From Mesobacillus jeotgali (GTDB lineage: Bacteria > Bacillota > Bacilli > Bacillales > Cytobacillaceae), in NCBI RefSeq assembly GCF_900166585.1, contig NZ_FVZC01000008.1:558001-622000 (forward strand): a stretch of DNA of 64,000 nt, in the 5' to 3' direction. The notes below the pieces were generated by a model. The model worked only from the letters and a program-made list of their open reading frames with translations, was not told the origin of the DNA and ran no database searches. Below, one piece after another: positions 41,632 to 51,000 of the stretch. The position numbers were made by a program, and so were the translations under genes. Each line of letters opens with the position of its first letter. Positions within the stretch are counted from its first letter, which is position 1.

Positions 41632-43512
41632 TTGTGCATTTTAGGGTTAATCTCTTCATTAATGGAGAGACTAAACATTGGTGATGTTATGGAAGAAGAA
41701 ATTTGGAAACCGATAAAAAATTATGAAGGCATCTATGAAGTGAGCAATCTTGGTAAAGTAAAACGACTCAGACGTGACGTGATAAGGAGAGACGGATACG
41801 TAAATAAAGTATTAGAAAAATTATTATCACCCGTCATTGCAGAAGGTTACTTAATCATAAGCCTTTATAAAAATAATAAAGGAAAAAAATTCTATGTTCA
41901 TAAACTGGTTGCAGAAGCTTTTATTCCCAATCCAGATAATAAATCATTTGTTAACCACATAGACAGAGATAGAAGTAATTCAAATGTTCAAAATCTAGAA
42001 TGGGTTACACAGAGAGAGAATATACAGCACTCTGTTAAGACGACACCAATAGTACAAGCCAAGGTGAATAAACGCACAAAAATACCGGCAGGTGCAATAG
42101 AAATATGGAAGGGTATAAAAGGATTTGAAACTCTTTATCAAGTCAGCAATTTCGGGAGAATTAAGAGAGTCAAAGGTTCAATTATTGATAGGACTGGCAG
42201 AAAGAGAAAAATTCAAGAGAAAATATTAAAACCGAGGAAATCTTCAAAGAACAGATTCATGGTTGAATTGAGGAAAGATAATGAAGGCAAATGCATATAC
42301 ATTCACCGACTAGTTGCTGAGGCATTTCTTGCTAACCCTGATAATAAATCATTGATTTCTCATATTGATGGCTACACTGATAACAATATTGTTTTCAATT
42401 TAAAATGGGCCACTTCATCTGAAATTTCAAAGCTTAAAACAAACTCAGAAAAATACGGAGGCGGAAAAGCACCCGAAATTTTAATTACAGAAGAGGAAAT
42501 ATGGGAAGATGTTAAAGGTTACGAGGGTTATTATCAAGTATCAAACTTTGGTCGAATAAAAGGGTTGGAAAGGGTAGTAAAAGGTAGTCGTGGCTCGAAA
42601 AGGCTAATTAATGAGAAATTGATGCACATAAAGTTAAAAAAAGGATATTCAATTGTGAGACTTTCGAAAAAGGGAGAAAGACGGAATATATTCGTTCATA
42701 GACTGGTTGCAGAAGCGTTTATTCCCAACCCGGAAAACAAACCAATTGTGAATCATATAAATAACATAACCCATGATAATAGAGTGGAAAACTTAGTATG
42801 GGTTACACACCAAGAAAATATTCAACATATGGTGTTACAAAATAGAGGAACTGCCAAAGCTGTGAAACAATATGATTTAGATGGGGTATTTATAAAAGAA
42901 TATCCTTCTTTGAAAGAAGCGTGTGAGGATTCAGGTGTAAGTTACCTGACACTTATTGATATGTTTAATCGAAAAAAACAAATGTGTGCTGGATATCAGT
43001 GGAAATTGGTGGGTGATGGTGATTTTTCAAAGATTAAACCGTATAAAGATCCGAGTGAATTAGAAATATTTCAGTATACACTTTCTGGTGAAGTCCTTCA
43101 AAAATTCCCGTCAATAAAAGCTGCAGCTGAGCATTTAATAGTTAACGGATTTGAAAATGCTAGCCCATCTTGTATTAGTAAAGCTTGCATTGGTAAAGTA
43201 AATTATGCTTACGGTTTTCAATGGAGATATTTTGGAGATGAAAGACCATTGTTAAATCTAAGAAAGCGGATTAACCGAATTGTTCAATTAACAATGGATA
43301 ATGATTTTATCAATATTCATAAAAATATCCGTGCTGCAGAAATCGATTTAAATATTAAAATTAATACAAGTGGGATTGGTAAATGTTGCAGTGGAAGACA
43401 AAAATCAGCTCATGGCTTTAAATGGGTTAGAGAACATGATTATTTAATACTAAGGGAACGAGTATTCCTTCCTAAAGAAGATAAGTTGAATCCCTCGGCA
43501 GGAATCATATAG
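41632..43512 (+). CDS. Protein with three NUMOD4-HNH units and three NUMOD1-like repeats
   Basis: Homing-endonuclease-like protein of up to 626 residues. Three NUMOD4-HNH units lie at about 23-133, 157-265 and 290-400. Each begins like [20 protein letters not shown] and continues [15 protein letters not shown]...NHID. Units 1 and 3 keep the HNH core ([36 protein letters not shown]). Unit 2 has [12 protein letters not shown] and has lost the final ENIQH, so it may be inactive. Three NUMOD1-like DNA-binding repeats follow near 409-460, 481-540 and 554-612. The ATG at 41689 may be the true start. No intron or intein host gene is near. Single-unit proteins of this type are common in phages; a triplicate is unusual. 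Confidence 0.8.
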   Translation: MCILGLISSLMERLNIGDVMEEEIWKPIKNYEGIYEVSNLGKVKRLRRDVIRRDGYVNKVLEKLLSPVIAEGYLIISLYKNNKGKKFYVHKLVAEAFIPNPDNKSFVNHIDRDRSNSNVQNLEWVTQRENIQHSVKTTPIVQAKVNKRTKIPAGAIEIWKGIKGFETLYQVSNFGRIKRVKGSIIDRTGRKRKIQEKILKPRKSSKNRFMVELRKDNEGKCIYIHRLVAEAFLANPDNKSLISHIDGYTDNNIVFNLKWATSSEISKLKTNSEKYGGGKAPEILITEEEIWEDVKGYEGYYQVSNFGRIKGLERVVKGSRGSKRLINEKLMHIKLKKGYSIVRLSKKGERRNIFVHRLVAEAFIPNPENKPIVNHINNITHDNRVENLVWVTHQENIQHMVLQNRGTAKAVKQYDLDGVFIKEYPSLKEACEDSGVSYLTLIDMFNRKKQMCAGYQWKLVGDGDFSKIKPYKDPSELEIFQYTLSGEVLQKFPSIKAAAEHLIVNGFENASPSCISKACIGKVNYAYGFQWRYFGDERPLLNLRKRINRIVQLTMDNDFINIHKNIRAAEIDLNIKINTSGIGKCCSGRQKSAHGFKWVREHDYLILRERVFLPKEDKLNPSAGII

Positions 43513-43628
43513 AAAGGGGCATTGAACCAGGCCGGAAATGGACATAAAACGGGAGTTAATTAAGGATACAATCGCCATTACCATAAGGTTGTTTTATGTT
43601 AAAAAAAACCAGATCAAAATATTAAAAG

Positions 43629-43658
43629 TGCTGCATGTTTTTCTGCAGCACCTTTTTA
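43629..43658. terminator. Terminator between two convergent cargo genes
   Basis: GTGCTGCA pairs with TGCAGCAC around a T-rich loop and is followed by CTTTTT. It lies between the HNH gene and the convergent cold-shock-domain gene. Confidence 0.75.
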
Positions 43659-43718
43659 AGTTTTTCCCTACTCTTTAGAATACAATTCATTCGATTTGCA
43701 ACCAAAATAATAAACTCA

Positions 43719-45893
43719 TTAATAATTAAACATTCTTCTTCCAGTTTGTTTAAAATCTGGTGGAACATTGATTTTGTGCCCGCATGTATAAGAGGTACAT
43801 TTAAATGCTCTTTCAGTTAGTTGTTTCATCCGAGGCAAATCACACTTAGGGCATATATCTCCCTGCTTATACTCTTTACTCTCCCGGGGTCCGCTACCGC
43901 AATCCAAACATAAATAATAATTTTCATATTGTATTTTATTTTCTCGACTGTCTATGATCTTTCGACAAGCCCAGCAATGGTTTAAGTAAATATTATGATC
44001 GTGATTATTATCTTTGCTTTGTGGGCAGAAAAAGATCGTATTGTTATACCTTGCGAAACTCTTTGAGTATTTCATGTTTGGCTTTAATGTTTCACCACAA
44101 TAAGTGCACTTTAGCCTTGCTCTTATCTCATTAAGTCTGTTTATCCACCCAGATATTTTCAGAGGATAAACGTCATTACGTTGCATTTTATAACGAGGGA
44201 GATAAGTATTAACGTCCAGACTTTTCATAAGTTCAAGAAGTGACCACTTATGCCATTCCTGTGTACAATCTGCTGTTAGACGAGCACTAGCTAATCCTGC
44301 TGAACATGCTCCATTTGTTCTTGGACAGAAGGCCCTTTGTGGTGGATCATTTAAGGGTTCCTGGTTTTCTCTCCAAACCTTTCCCTCACAATAGGTTACA
44401 TGACCATATGAACAATGCGGTAATAATAAGTCGAGATCTATAGGTTCTATGGAACTCCACACCATGTCAGAAACATAACTTTCCAGTAAATAATGTGCTT
44501 CATCAAATATCTGTTGCTTTTTTTGAGGTTGAATCTTTATAGATAACAGCAGTAGACCATATTTAATAACAGGCTCTTTCTCTTTATTAATGTGATTAAT
44601 TATAGCGATTTTTTCATCATATTTTGCCGCTCGGTAAATTGCAAGTAATTTTGCTTTCGTGGACAGACTAAACCACTTGGCTTCTTCAATTTCGTTCCAA
44701 GTATACTTTACCTGATCGTTACTTGGTAGATAAATAAAGAAAGAAGGGTGTAATTTTAACTCAATTGGCAACATATGCATTACTCTTTGTTGATCTGCCT
44801 TACTGGATTTAGATATTAGTGAAGATAATTGAGAAATGGTGTTAGCCTCTTTAGAGTTCATCCATTCTTCCACTAAGACACCTGCAATAATATGATCTGG
44901 TGCCAAGCAGGCTATATCAGGTTCTTTTATAATATTAGGTGGTATTAACTCCCAAATTTCTTCATTGTTTTGTTTTTCTAAACAAACTCTTAGCTCGTTT
45001 ATAAGTGAAGCTCGAGTCTCTATACTAAGCAGTTCTAGAATAATTTTTACTTGACTTAAATACGGTAACATTGATCTAAACTTTTTATTCCTCTTGAAAG
45101 TTTCAGGAGGAATTCTTGAAAGTATAGTATCTTTACTATCCTGTGGAACTTTATTAAGTAAACTTAATAGTTCTTCAAAAAGATTATCCATATTACTTTC
45201 TTCAATTTGACTTTGATCAAACATCTTTAGCAAAACATCTAAATGATGTCTGGGTTCTAATGTCTCTCTTAAATCCCTGTCAATAAAAAGAAGTTTAATA
45301 GGGAGTATTTTGTACCGCATTCCTATAGAGTAGTTGTTGATAATAAGTAGCAATTCTTCCTTAAAAACACGAAGTATTGAGTTATCATATTCTCTTTCAT
45401 TTAGAAAATGAAGGCACAATGCTAAATGTTCATCAATTGGTAATAGTTTGCGGAGTTCCACGGAATAAAAAAAGAAGTGCTTAGGTACATCCCTAATAAA
45501 TAAACGTTTTTCAATCATGGATGGGAGGGTTTTTAGTTTCTGAGTTAATAAGGCTGAAGACTCCTCAGGTGGTTTCCTCTTTAAATAACTGTTTAGGACA
45601 GCCTTCCAAAATCTTTTGTTATTGCTATTCCAACAGAAATTTAATAATTGGTTATCAGTTTCCTCAGAAAGTAATAAGACTCTTTTAGCTATTGTTTTTC
45701 TATTTCTGGGGTTTATATCAAGATCAAATGTGACAATGCTACCTTCACGCAAGTTGTTTTCTGAGGTGAGAATATCCATTTTTTTAAACCGGAGATCATC
45801 CCCATTATCCATTGAAATAAATCCGAAATCATTTTGTTTTCCTGTTTTATAGTTTTTTCCTCCATACCATTTGATTATCCCGATTTTTCTCAT
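43719..45893 (-). CDS. Cold-shock-domain protein with C-terminal zinc ribbons, function unknown
   Basis: Protein of 724 residues that I cannot assign to a named system. Residues 1-75 form a cold-shock/S1-type OB fold (GIIKWYGGKNYKTGKQNDFG then FISMDNGDDLRFKKMDI and REGSIVTFDLDINPRNRKT), so it probably binds RNA or single-stranded DNA. The middle (about 80-500) is helical, like a solenoid. From about 505 it is Cys-rich: CSYGHVTYC and CPRTNGACSAG, then CTYC (596-599), CWAC (640-643), CLDC (662-665), CPKC (681-684) and CTSYTC (699-704), at least two zinc ribbons. It is the only cargo gene on the minus strand after the tns genes. A role as a nucleic-acid sensor in defence is inference. Confidence 0.75.
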   Translation of the reverse strand: MRKIGIIKWYGGKNYKTGKQNDFGFISMDNGDDLRFKKMDILTSENNLREGSIVTFDLDINPRNRKTIAKRVLLLSEETDNQLLNFCWNSNNKRFWKAVLNSYLKRKPPEESSALLTQKLKTLPSMIEKRLFIRDVPKHFFFYSVELRKLLPIDEHLALCLHFLNEREYDNSILRVFKEELLLIINNYSIGMRYKILPIKLLFIDRDLRETLEPRHHLDVLLKMFDQSQIEESNMDNLFEELLSLLNKVPQDSKDTILSRIPPETFKRNKKFRSMLPYLSQVKIILELLSIETRASLINELRVCLEKQNNEEIWELIPPNIIKEPDIACLAPDHIIAGVLVEEWMNSKEANTISQLSSLISKSSKADQQRVMHMLPIELKLHPSFFIYLPSNDQVKYTWNEIEEAKWFSLSTKAKLLAIYRAAKYDEKIAIINHINKEKEPVIKYGLLLLSIKIQPQKKQQIFDEAHYLLESYVSDMVWSSIEPIDLDLLLPHCSYGHVTYCEGKVWRENQEPLNDPPQRAFCPRTNGACSAGLASARLTADCTQEWHKWSLLELMKSLDVNTYLPRYKMQRNDVYPLKISGWINRLNEIRARLKCTYCGETLKPNMKYSKSFARYNNTIFFCPQSKDNNHDHNIYLNHCWACRKIIDSRENKIQYENYYLCLDCGSGPRESKEYKQGDICPKCDLPRMKQLTERAFKCTSYTCGHKINVPPDFKQTGRRMFNY

Positions 45894-46138
45894 TTTCTCA
45901 CCTCGAGGTTATGCGTTTTCTTAATTCAGTGGCTATATGAAAATTGTACCATTTATTTGTAAATTGTTATAGGTAATTGGGTACCGTGTATTAATAGTAT
46001 TAAAAGTGTTTGAAACCTTTAGGGTATAAAGAGTCTCATGTGAAGTAATGACAAGTAAGGATATTAAGATGATTAGATGGTATAATTTAGTAAAATATAT
46101 TCGGGCCACACCTTAAATCTACAATAGGGGGTTGTATT

Positions 46139-47719
46139 GTGCAGAAACTATTAACTAAGGAAGAGTTAATGGATTTAGGGTTTAAAAAAACTAGATTCGG
46201 TGGATTTGAAACTATCTTTGGGGGCATAAGTTTTACGCTAATATTCAACCCTATTCATAAAAGCTATGAAATACTATGGTCCATTGTAAGTGCGCGTAGA
46301 GTTATAGAAGGGCAGAAGTTATTACCACAACATACTACGATAAAAACAATTATTATTGAGCTTGCAAGAATAAACGATGAGTATTATGACTTCATTAATT
46401 GTAAAAATAAAGAAGAAGCAGAAAAAATGGTTGTGAAAAGGGGGTTCGAGGTTGACGAATCCACTTTTATAGCAGCTATTGAACACAACTACCCTAATTT
46501 ACTTAAACTTTTATGCATAGCTGAAATACAACCCAACAAGGTATATATACATGGATATGATAGTCTTCAAGCAGCTATTTCATATTATAAATATTATAAG
46601 GATCCTTCGCGTTTAGGAATCGTGCAAATATTAGTCAATAACTCTAATTTTGATGAAATAAATTACTATGAGCATGCTTTGGAAGATATAAATTTGTTGA
46701 GGGTGTTATTAGAAGGAAACATCGACACAGATGGAAAGATGAAAATCGAAGCATTACATCAATGTGTTGGATTGGATAAATATGATCCTACTCATCTCCT
46801 TTTAAATGTCGGGGTAAATCCTAACATAAAAGATAATGGGAATAAATACCTAATTAATAAGGCTATTCTGAATGATAACATTGATATCGTTCGTTTACTT
46901 TTAAAGTCTGGAGCAGACCCTTCAACCGTAAATATAGATATAAGATATACTCCAGAAAGTATATTGTTATTACTGTTTCAATATGGCATGCCACTGAAAG
47001 ATGATCAAGTATCTACAATTCTTAATAGGATAGATTCTAACCTGAATTCTACTGAAGAGTTAATATGTTACTTAATAAAGTATGGTTATACTAAAAAATA
47101 TATATTTGAAAAGAACAGTAGTGTACTTTTAGGTAGGGTTTCTGACCTCCTTCTTACTGATGCTATAAAAGCAATTGAAATGAATCTATATTGGGATGAG
47201 TATCTCATATTAACTATGTTTCAAACTCTATACCCAGAAATCCAAAAGGACACACAAATAGCCATTATAAGACTTTTATTGAGTGAGTATCGTGATAAAA
47301 AGAGTGTGATTTTAAGTGCAAATAGAAATGAAAAAATACAACTCATTTTTAAAGCGGTTAACCTTCATGACGAACTTAAAAATTATACATTATCTATTTT
47401 TTTGGAGAACTTATATTTCTACCATAAAGAATTCCTGTTCCCTGAAAACGAGGAGGATTTAGAAAATACAAGAGGATTTTGGGAATCTATTGAAATTGAC
47501 ACTTCCGATGAAGAGGAGAAATCCGTAAGGACCTTAATTAGACGACTGAGTAAATATGTACCTTGGATTCCTTGGAGATATTACTTATATGAATATACTG
47601 GCTCTGATGAACCCATTACTTGGCCGGAGATAAGAGTTCCTTATTATTTTTCTGGAATTGCTGGTGAAGTATACCAAGCATATAAGTCAACAAATCAATT
47701 AGAAAATGTTGAGGACTAA
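46139..47719 (+). CDS. Ankyrin-repeat protein, 526 aa
   Basis: Starts with GTG at 46139 after AGGGGG. A central block has ankyrin-like repeats, best seen in KYLINKAILNDNIDIVRLLL followed by KSGADPSTVN, and in THLLLNVGVNPNIKDNG. The N-terminal 100 residues and the C-terminal 150 are not recognised. No catalytic motif is visible. Ankyrin proteins in such islands often bind protein partners. A terminator between it and the next gene suggests separate transcription. Confidence 0.7.
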   Translation: MQKLLTKEELMDLGFKKTRFGGFETIFGGISFTLIFNPIHKSYEILWSIVSARRVIEGQKLLPQHTTIKTIIIELARINDEYYDFINCKNKEEAEKMVVKRGFEVDESTFIAAIEHNYPNLLKLLCIAEIQPNKVYIHGYDSLQAAISYYKYYKDPSRLGIVQILVNNSNFDEINYYEHALEDINLLRVLLEGNIDTDGKMKIEALHQCVGLDKYDPTHLLLNVGVNPNIKDNGNKYLINKAILNDNIDIVRLLLKSGADPSTVNIDIRYTPESILLLLFQYGMPLKDDQVSTILNRIDSNLNSTEELICYLIKYGYTKKYIFEKNSSVLLGRVSDLLLTDAIKAIEMNLYWDEYLILTMFQTLYPEIQKDTQIAIIRLLLSEYRDKKSVILSANRNEKIQLIFKAVNLHDELKNYTLSIFLENLYFYHKEFLFPENEEDLENTRGFWESIEIDTSDEEEKSVRTLIRRLSKYVPWIPWRYYLYEYTGSDEPITWPEIRVPYYFSGIAGEVYQAYKSTNQLENVED

Positions 47720-47808
47720 GTAAATTAGCTATATGGAAAACTCTTATTTTCTTAAGAGTACTTATTTTAAGAAACTTAGTAAAGAGAGCTTGTGTTGAAT
47801 GAAATACA

Positions 47809-47840
47809 AAAAACGACAGTTATCTGTCGTTTTTTTGCTA
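47809..47840 (+). terminator. Terminator after the ankyrin gene
   Basis: AAAACGACAG pairs with CTGTCGTTTT around a short loop and ends in a T run. The remaining 47841-48029 is AT-rich leader for the next gene and holds no gene I can support. Confidence 0.8.
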
Positions 47841-48029
47841 TCGAAAATAGAAAGCAAATTCGTATAGCAAGTAAAAGGAGCTATTTCTTGGGCCAGTTTA
47901 TTTTTATTAGCGATTTATTAATTTTTATTTTCTATACCAGTTACTTTTTTTTACAAAAAACCCTAAAAAATAACATATTAATCTATAATAGTAGATATAA
48001 ATTTATTTTTTTGAAGGTGAGGGGTGTAA

Positions 48030-51000
48030 GTGCAACAAATAATGGATTTAACTGTTGTTTCGAATACAATTCCCAAAAATTCTTTTGAAACAATACCTAT
48101 GGATAATTTAATTGATACTATTGAACAAATGTTCCATGACTATAATGAGGAAATCGTATTACTTGAAGGAGAGGAGGGTGCAGGTAAAACAGCCTTATTG
48201 GCCGATTTTTGTAAACGTTATTATAATAATGCAATTTCATTATTTATTAAACCATCTAGTAAAATTGGTTATGATCCTCAGATAATTAAGACTGAACTAT
48301 ACAGTCAGATGAACTGGGTTATCTATGGGAATGAATTAAAGGATTTAGAAGAAATTGACCAATCTCAATTGAACATGCTTTTTTATAGGTTCAACAAATA
48401 TATTAGAAATAAAGACGGCTTTTACTATTTTGTAATTGATGGTATAGAAGATATTCCGGAAAGTGAGGGGTATTTGCGGGATGTTATATTAGATATTTTC
48501 CCTTTTGGTCTAAATCCACACAAAGTAAAATTCCTATTATCTTCTAACAATGAAGGTAAAATCGCTAGTTTTCTAGGTAATAAAAACATTAGATATAAAC
48601 CTTTTCATATCCCAGGTTTTTCATATGAACAAACATTAGCATTCTTTATGGGGCTTGGTCTTAGAGATGACCAAGTTAGGGAGATAAGAAAAATATGTAA
48701 AGGGAAGCCAGGAGATTTAGCTAATATAAAAAGAACTATTGAAACCGGTGTTGATGTTGACGAGTTACTTAATGAAATTCATGATAAACTCCCCAATCTA
48801 TTTGAATATGAATGGGCACTAGTTAATATTCAAGATGAGAAATTAATTGATTTATTAGCGTTACTCGCCCACGAGGAAAATAATAACGATATTAATTTTA
48901 TATCTCAAATTTTAGGAATAGATGAATGTGAAATAAAAAAATATACAGAAGAAATTAATTTTCTTAACTTCAATGAGGTTACAAATGAAATAACTTTTTA
49001 TTCTAACTCATTTAAAAAATTTGTGTCTAAGAAGCTGCAGAATAAAAAAGAAGATTCTCTCAATTTAATTATTGATCACTTATTAGATGAAGTAACAGAT
49101 GAAAATTTATTACAGCTTCCAGTTTATCTTGACCAAGCTGGGCGTTTAGACGAACTTGTATCCCTTTTAACACCGGAAACCTTTTCTAGAATATTATTTA
49201 GAACTCAGTCCTTAGGTACTCTATCTAAGATGGCTAAACTTGGCTTTTCGGCCTCTGAAAAATTAAGGAAATCTGACGATTTATTTAAGTTTAGTATTCA
49301 AAATTCTGTCATAATGGAAAATTACAATACTAATATTTGGAAATCTGAGATAAAAGCTTTACTAGAATTGAACGAGTTTGATAGAGCTTTGGCATTATCC
49401 CAAAGTAATCTTCTTTTAGAGGACCGTTTGCATATGCTTAGTATTATTGCTAGGCATAAAAAGGAAGAAGGTTTAGTTCCTGAACCAGAAATTATTGAAA
49501 ATATATTGAATATATACAAAAAGATAGATTTTAAAGGAATGGGTGAAAAGGCTCGTGAAATATCTGAAGATTTAGTTTATATAAACCCTGATCTTGCATT
49601 TGAATTAATTGAAAAATCAACAGGTGGAGATAAACAAGAAAATGCAGTGGATTGGGCGTTAGCTAACCTATCGTTATCAGCAATGAGTGGGTCAAAAAAT
49701 GTTGAAAAAGACTTAGATACATTGCACAGTAGTTTGAATTCCAAAATTAAAAACCCTCAAGTAAGGACATTCTTTAATGAATTCTCGCAATTCATAAAAA
49801 ATAATTCAGCAGAACAGTTATTAACTCAAGTAAAAAAATATGATTCAATTAGCGATCAAATATATATCTTAAGTAATTGGTGTGCTATTACTGAGAACTT
49901 AGAGAATATTGAAGAAGTTATTGAATACGTATTAAATTTGACGGTGAAAACGACTGAATACGCGCCTAATGCAGGGATATATAGGAAACTATCTACTAAC
50001 ATTCCTTTATTACCAGTAACAAAATCAAAAAAGTTAGTAGATTTGTTCGATAGTCAAATGAGTAATATAGAAAAGATAGGACCCACAGAAGATTATATTT
50101 TAATACAAATTAATTTGGCTAAAGCTGTTTTCCTTTATGATTATTTTGCTTGTAAAGAAAGATTAATAGATCTTTATTTTTATATTAATGAACATGAAGA
50201 GTTACCTATAAAAACAAGAGGTTATTCAACTTTATATACGACATTAATTGAAATTGATAAAGATGGCATTTTTGAAGAAATAGATGGATTGCATTCCATA
50301 ATTGAGAGAGATTTGGAAGAATGTATTGAAAGTCTATTAGTAAGCACAGCCAATCAATTTGAAGAATTTAAAGGAACAATTGAGGAGCTAGCTATCTATT
50401 GTCCTAATAAAGCAATAAATATTATCGAAAAGCTAAATACAGCTTTCACACGCGATAGATCTTTGCTAGTTTTTATTAAGGCCTTTGGATCGCAACAGCT
50501 TGACTTAGATGGAATTAAATATATAAATGAGATAATTTCTAGAATTGATGATCATGATTTTTATTCTGAAGCTGTCTTATCTACAATAGAAAATATTTTT
50601 TTATTAAAAGAAAAGTATGAAGAGAGCTGCTTAAAAGAATTTATAGGGATTTTCAACAAGGTAAGAAAAATAACTGATCCAGATGATAGATGTAAAGGAA
50701 TATGTCTAATTTTATCCATGATTAATCAAATTAGTGAATTATCAAAGTTTAAAGATTCATTGTTGAAGGATTTAAATGATACTTGGATGTCAATAAACAT
50801 TGGCTGGAGAAAAATTGATATCGGATTTAAGATTATCAATGCTCTTGCATCTGTTTCAATAGAAATATCTAGGGATTATTTTGAAAAAATTGAGGAATTT
50901 AGGAACGGATTAATATTTTATGATCCGAATATTTCCTGGTCTTATCTATCAGTGCTGCGGTTGGTTATTCGCTCATATAGCGGATTAATATCAAGTGACA

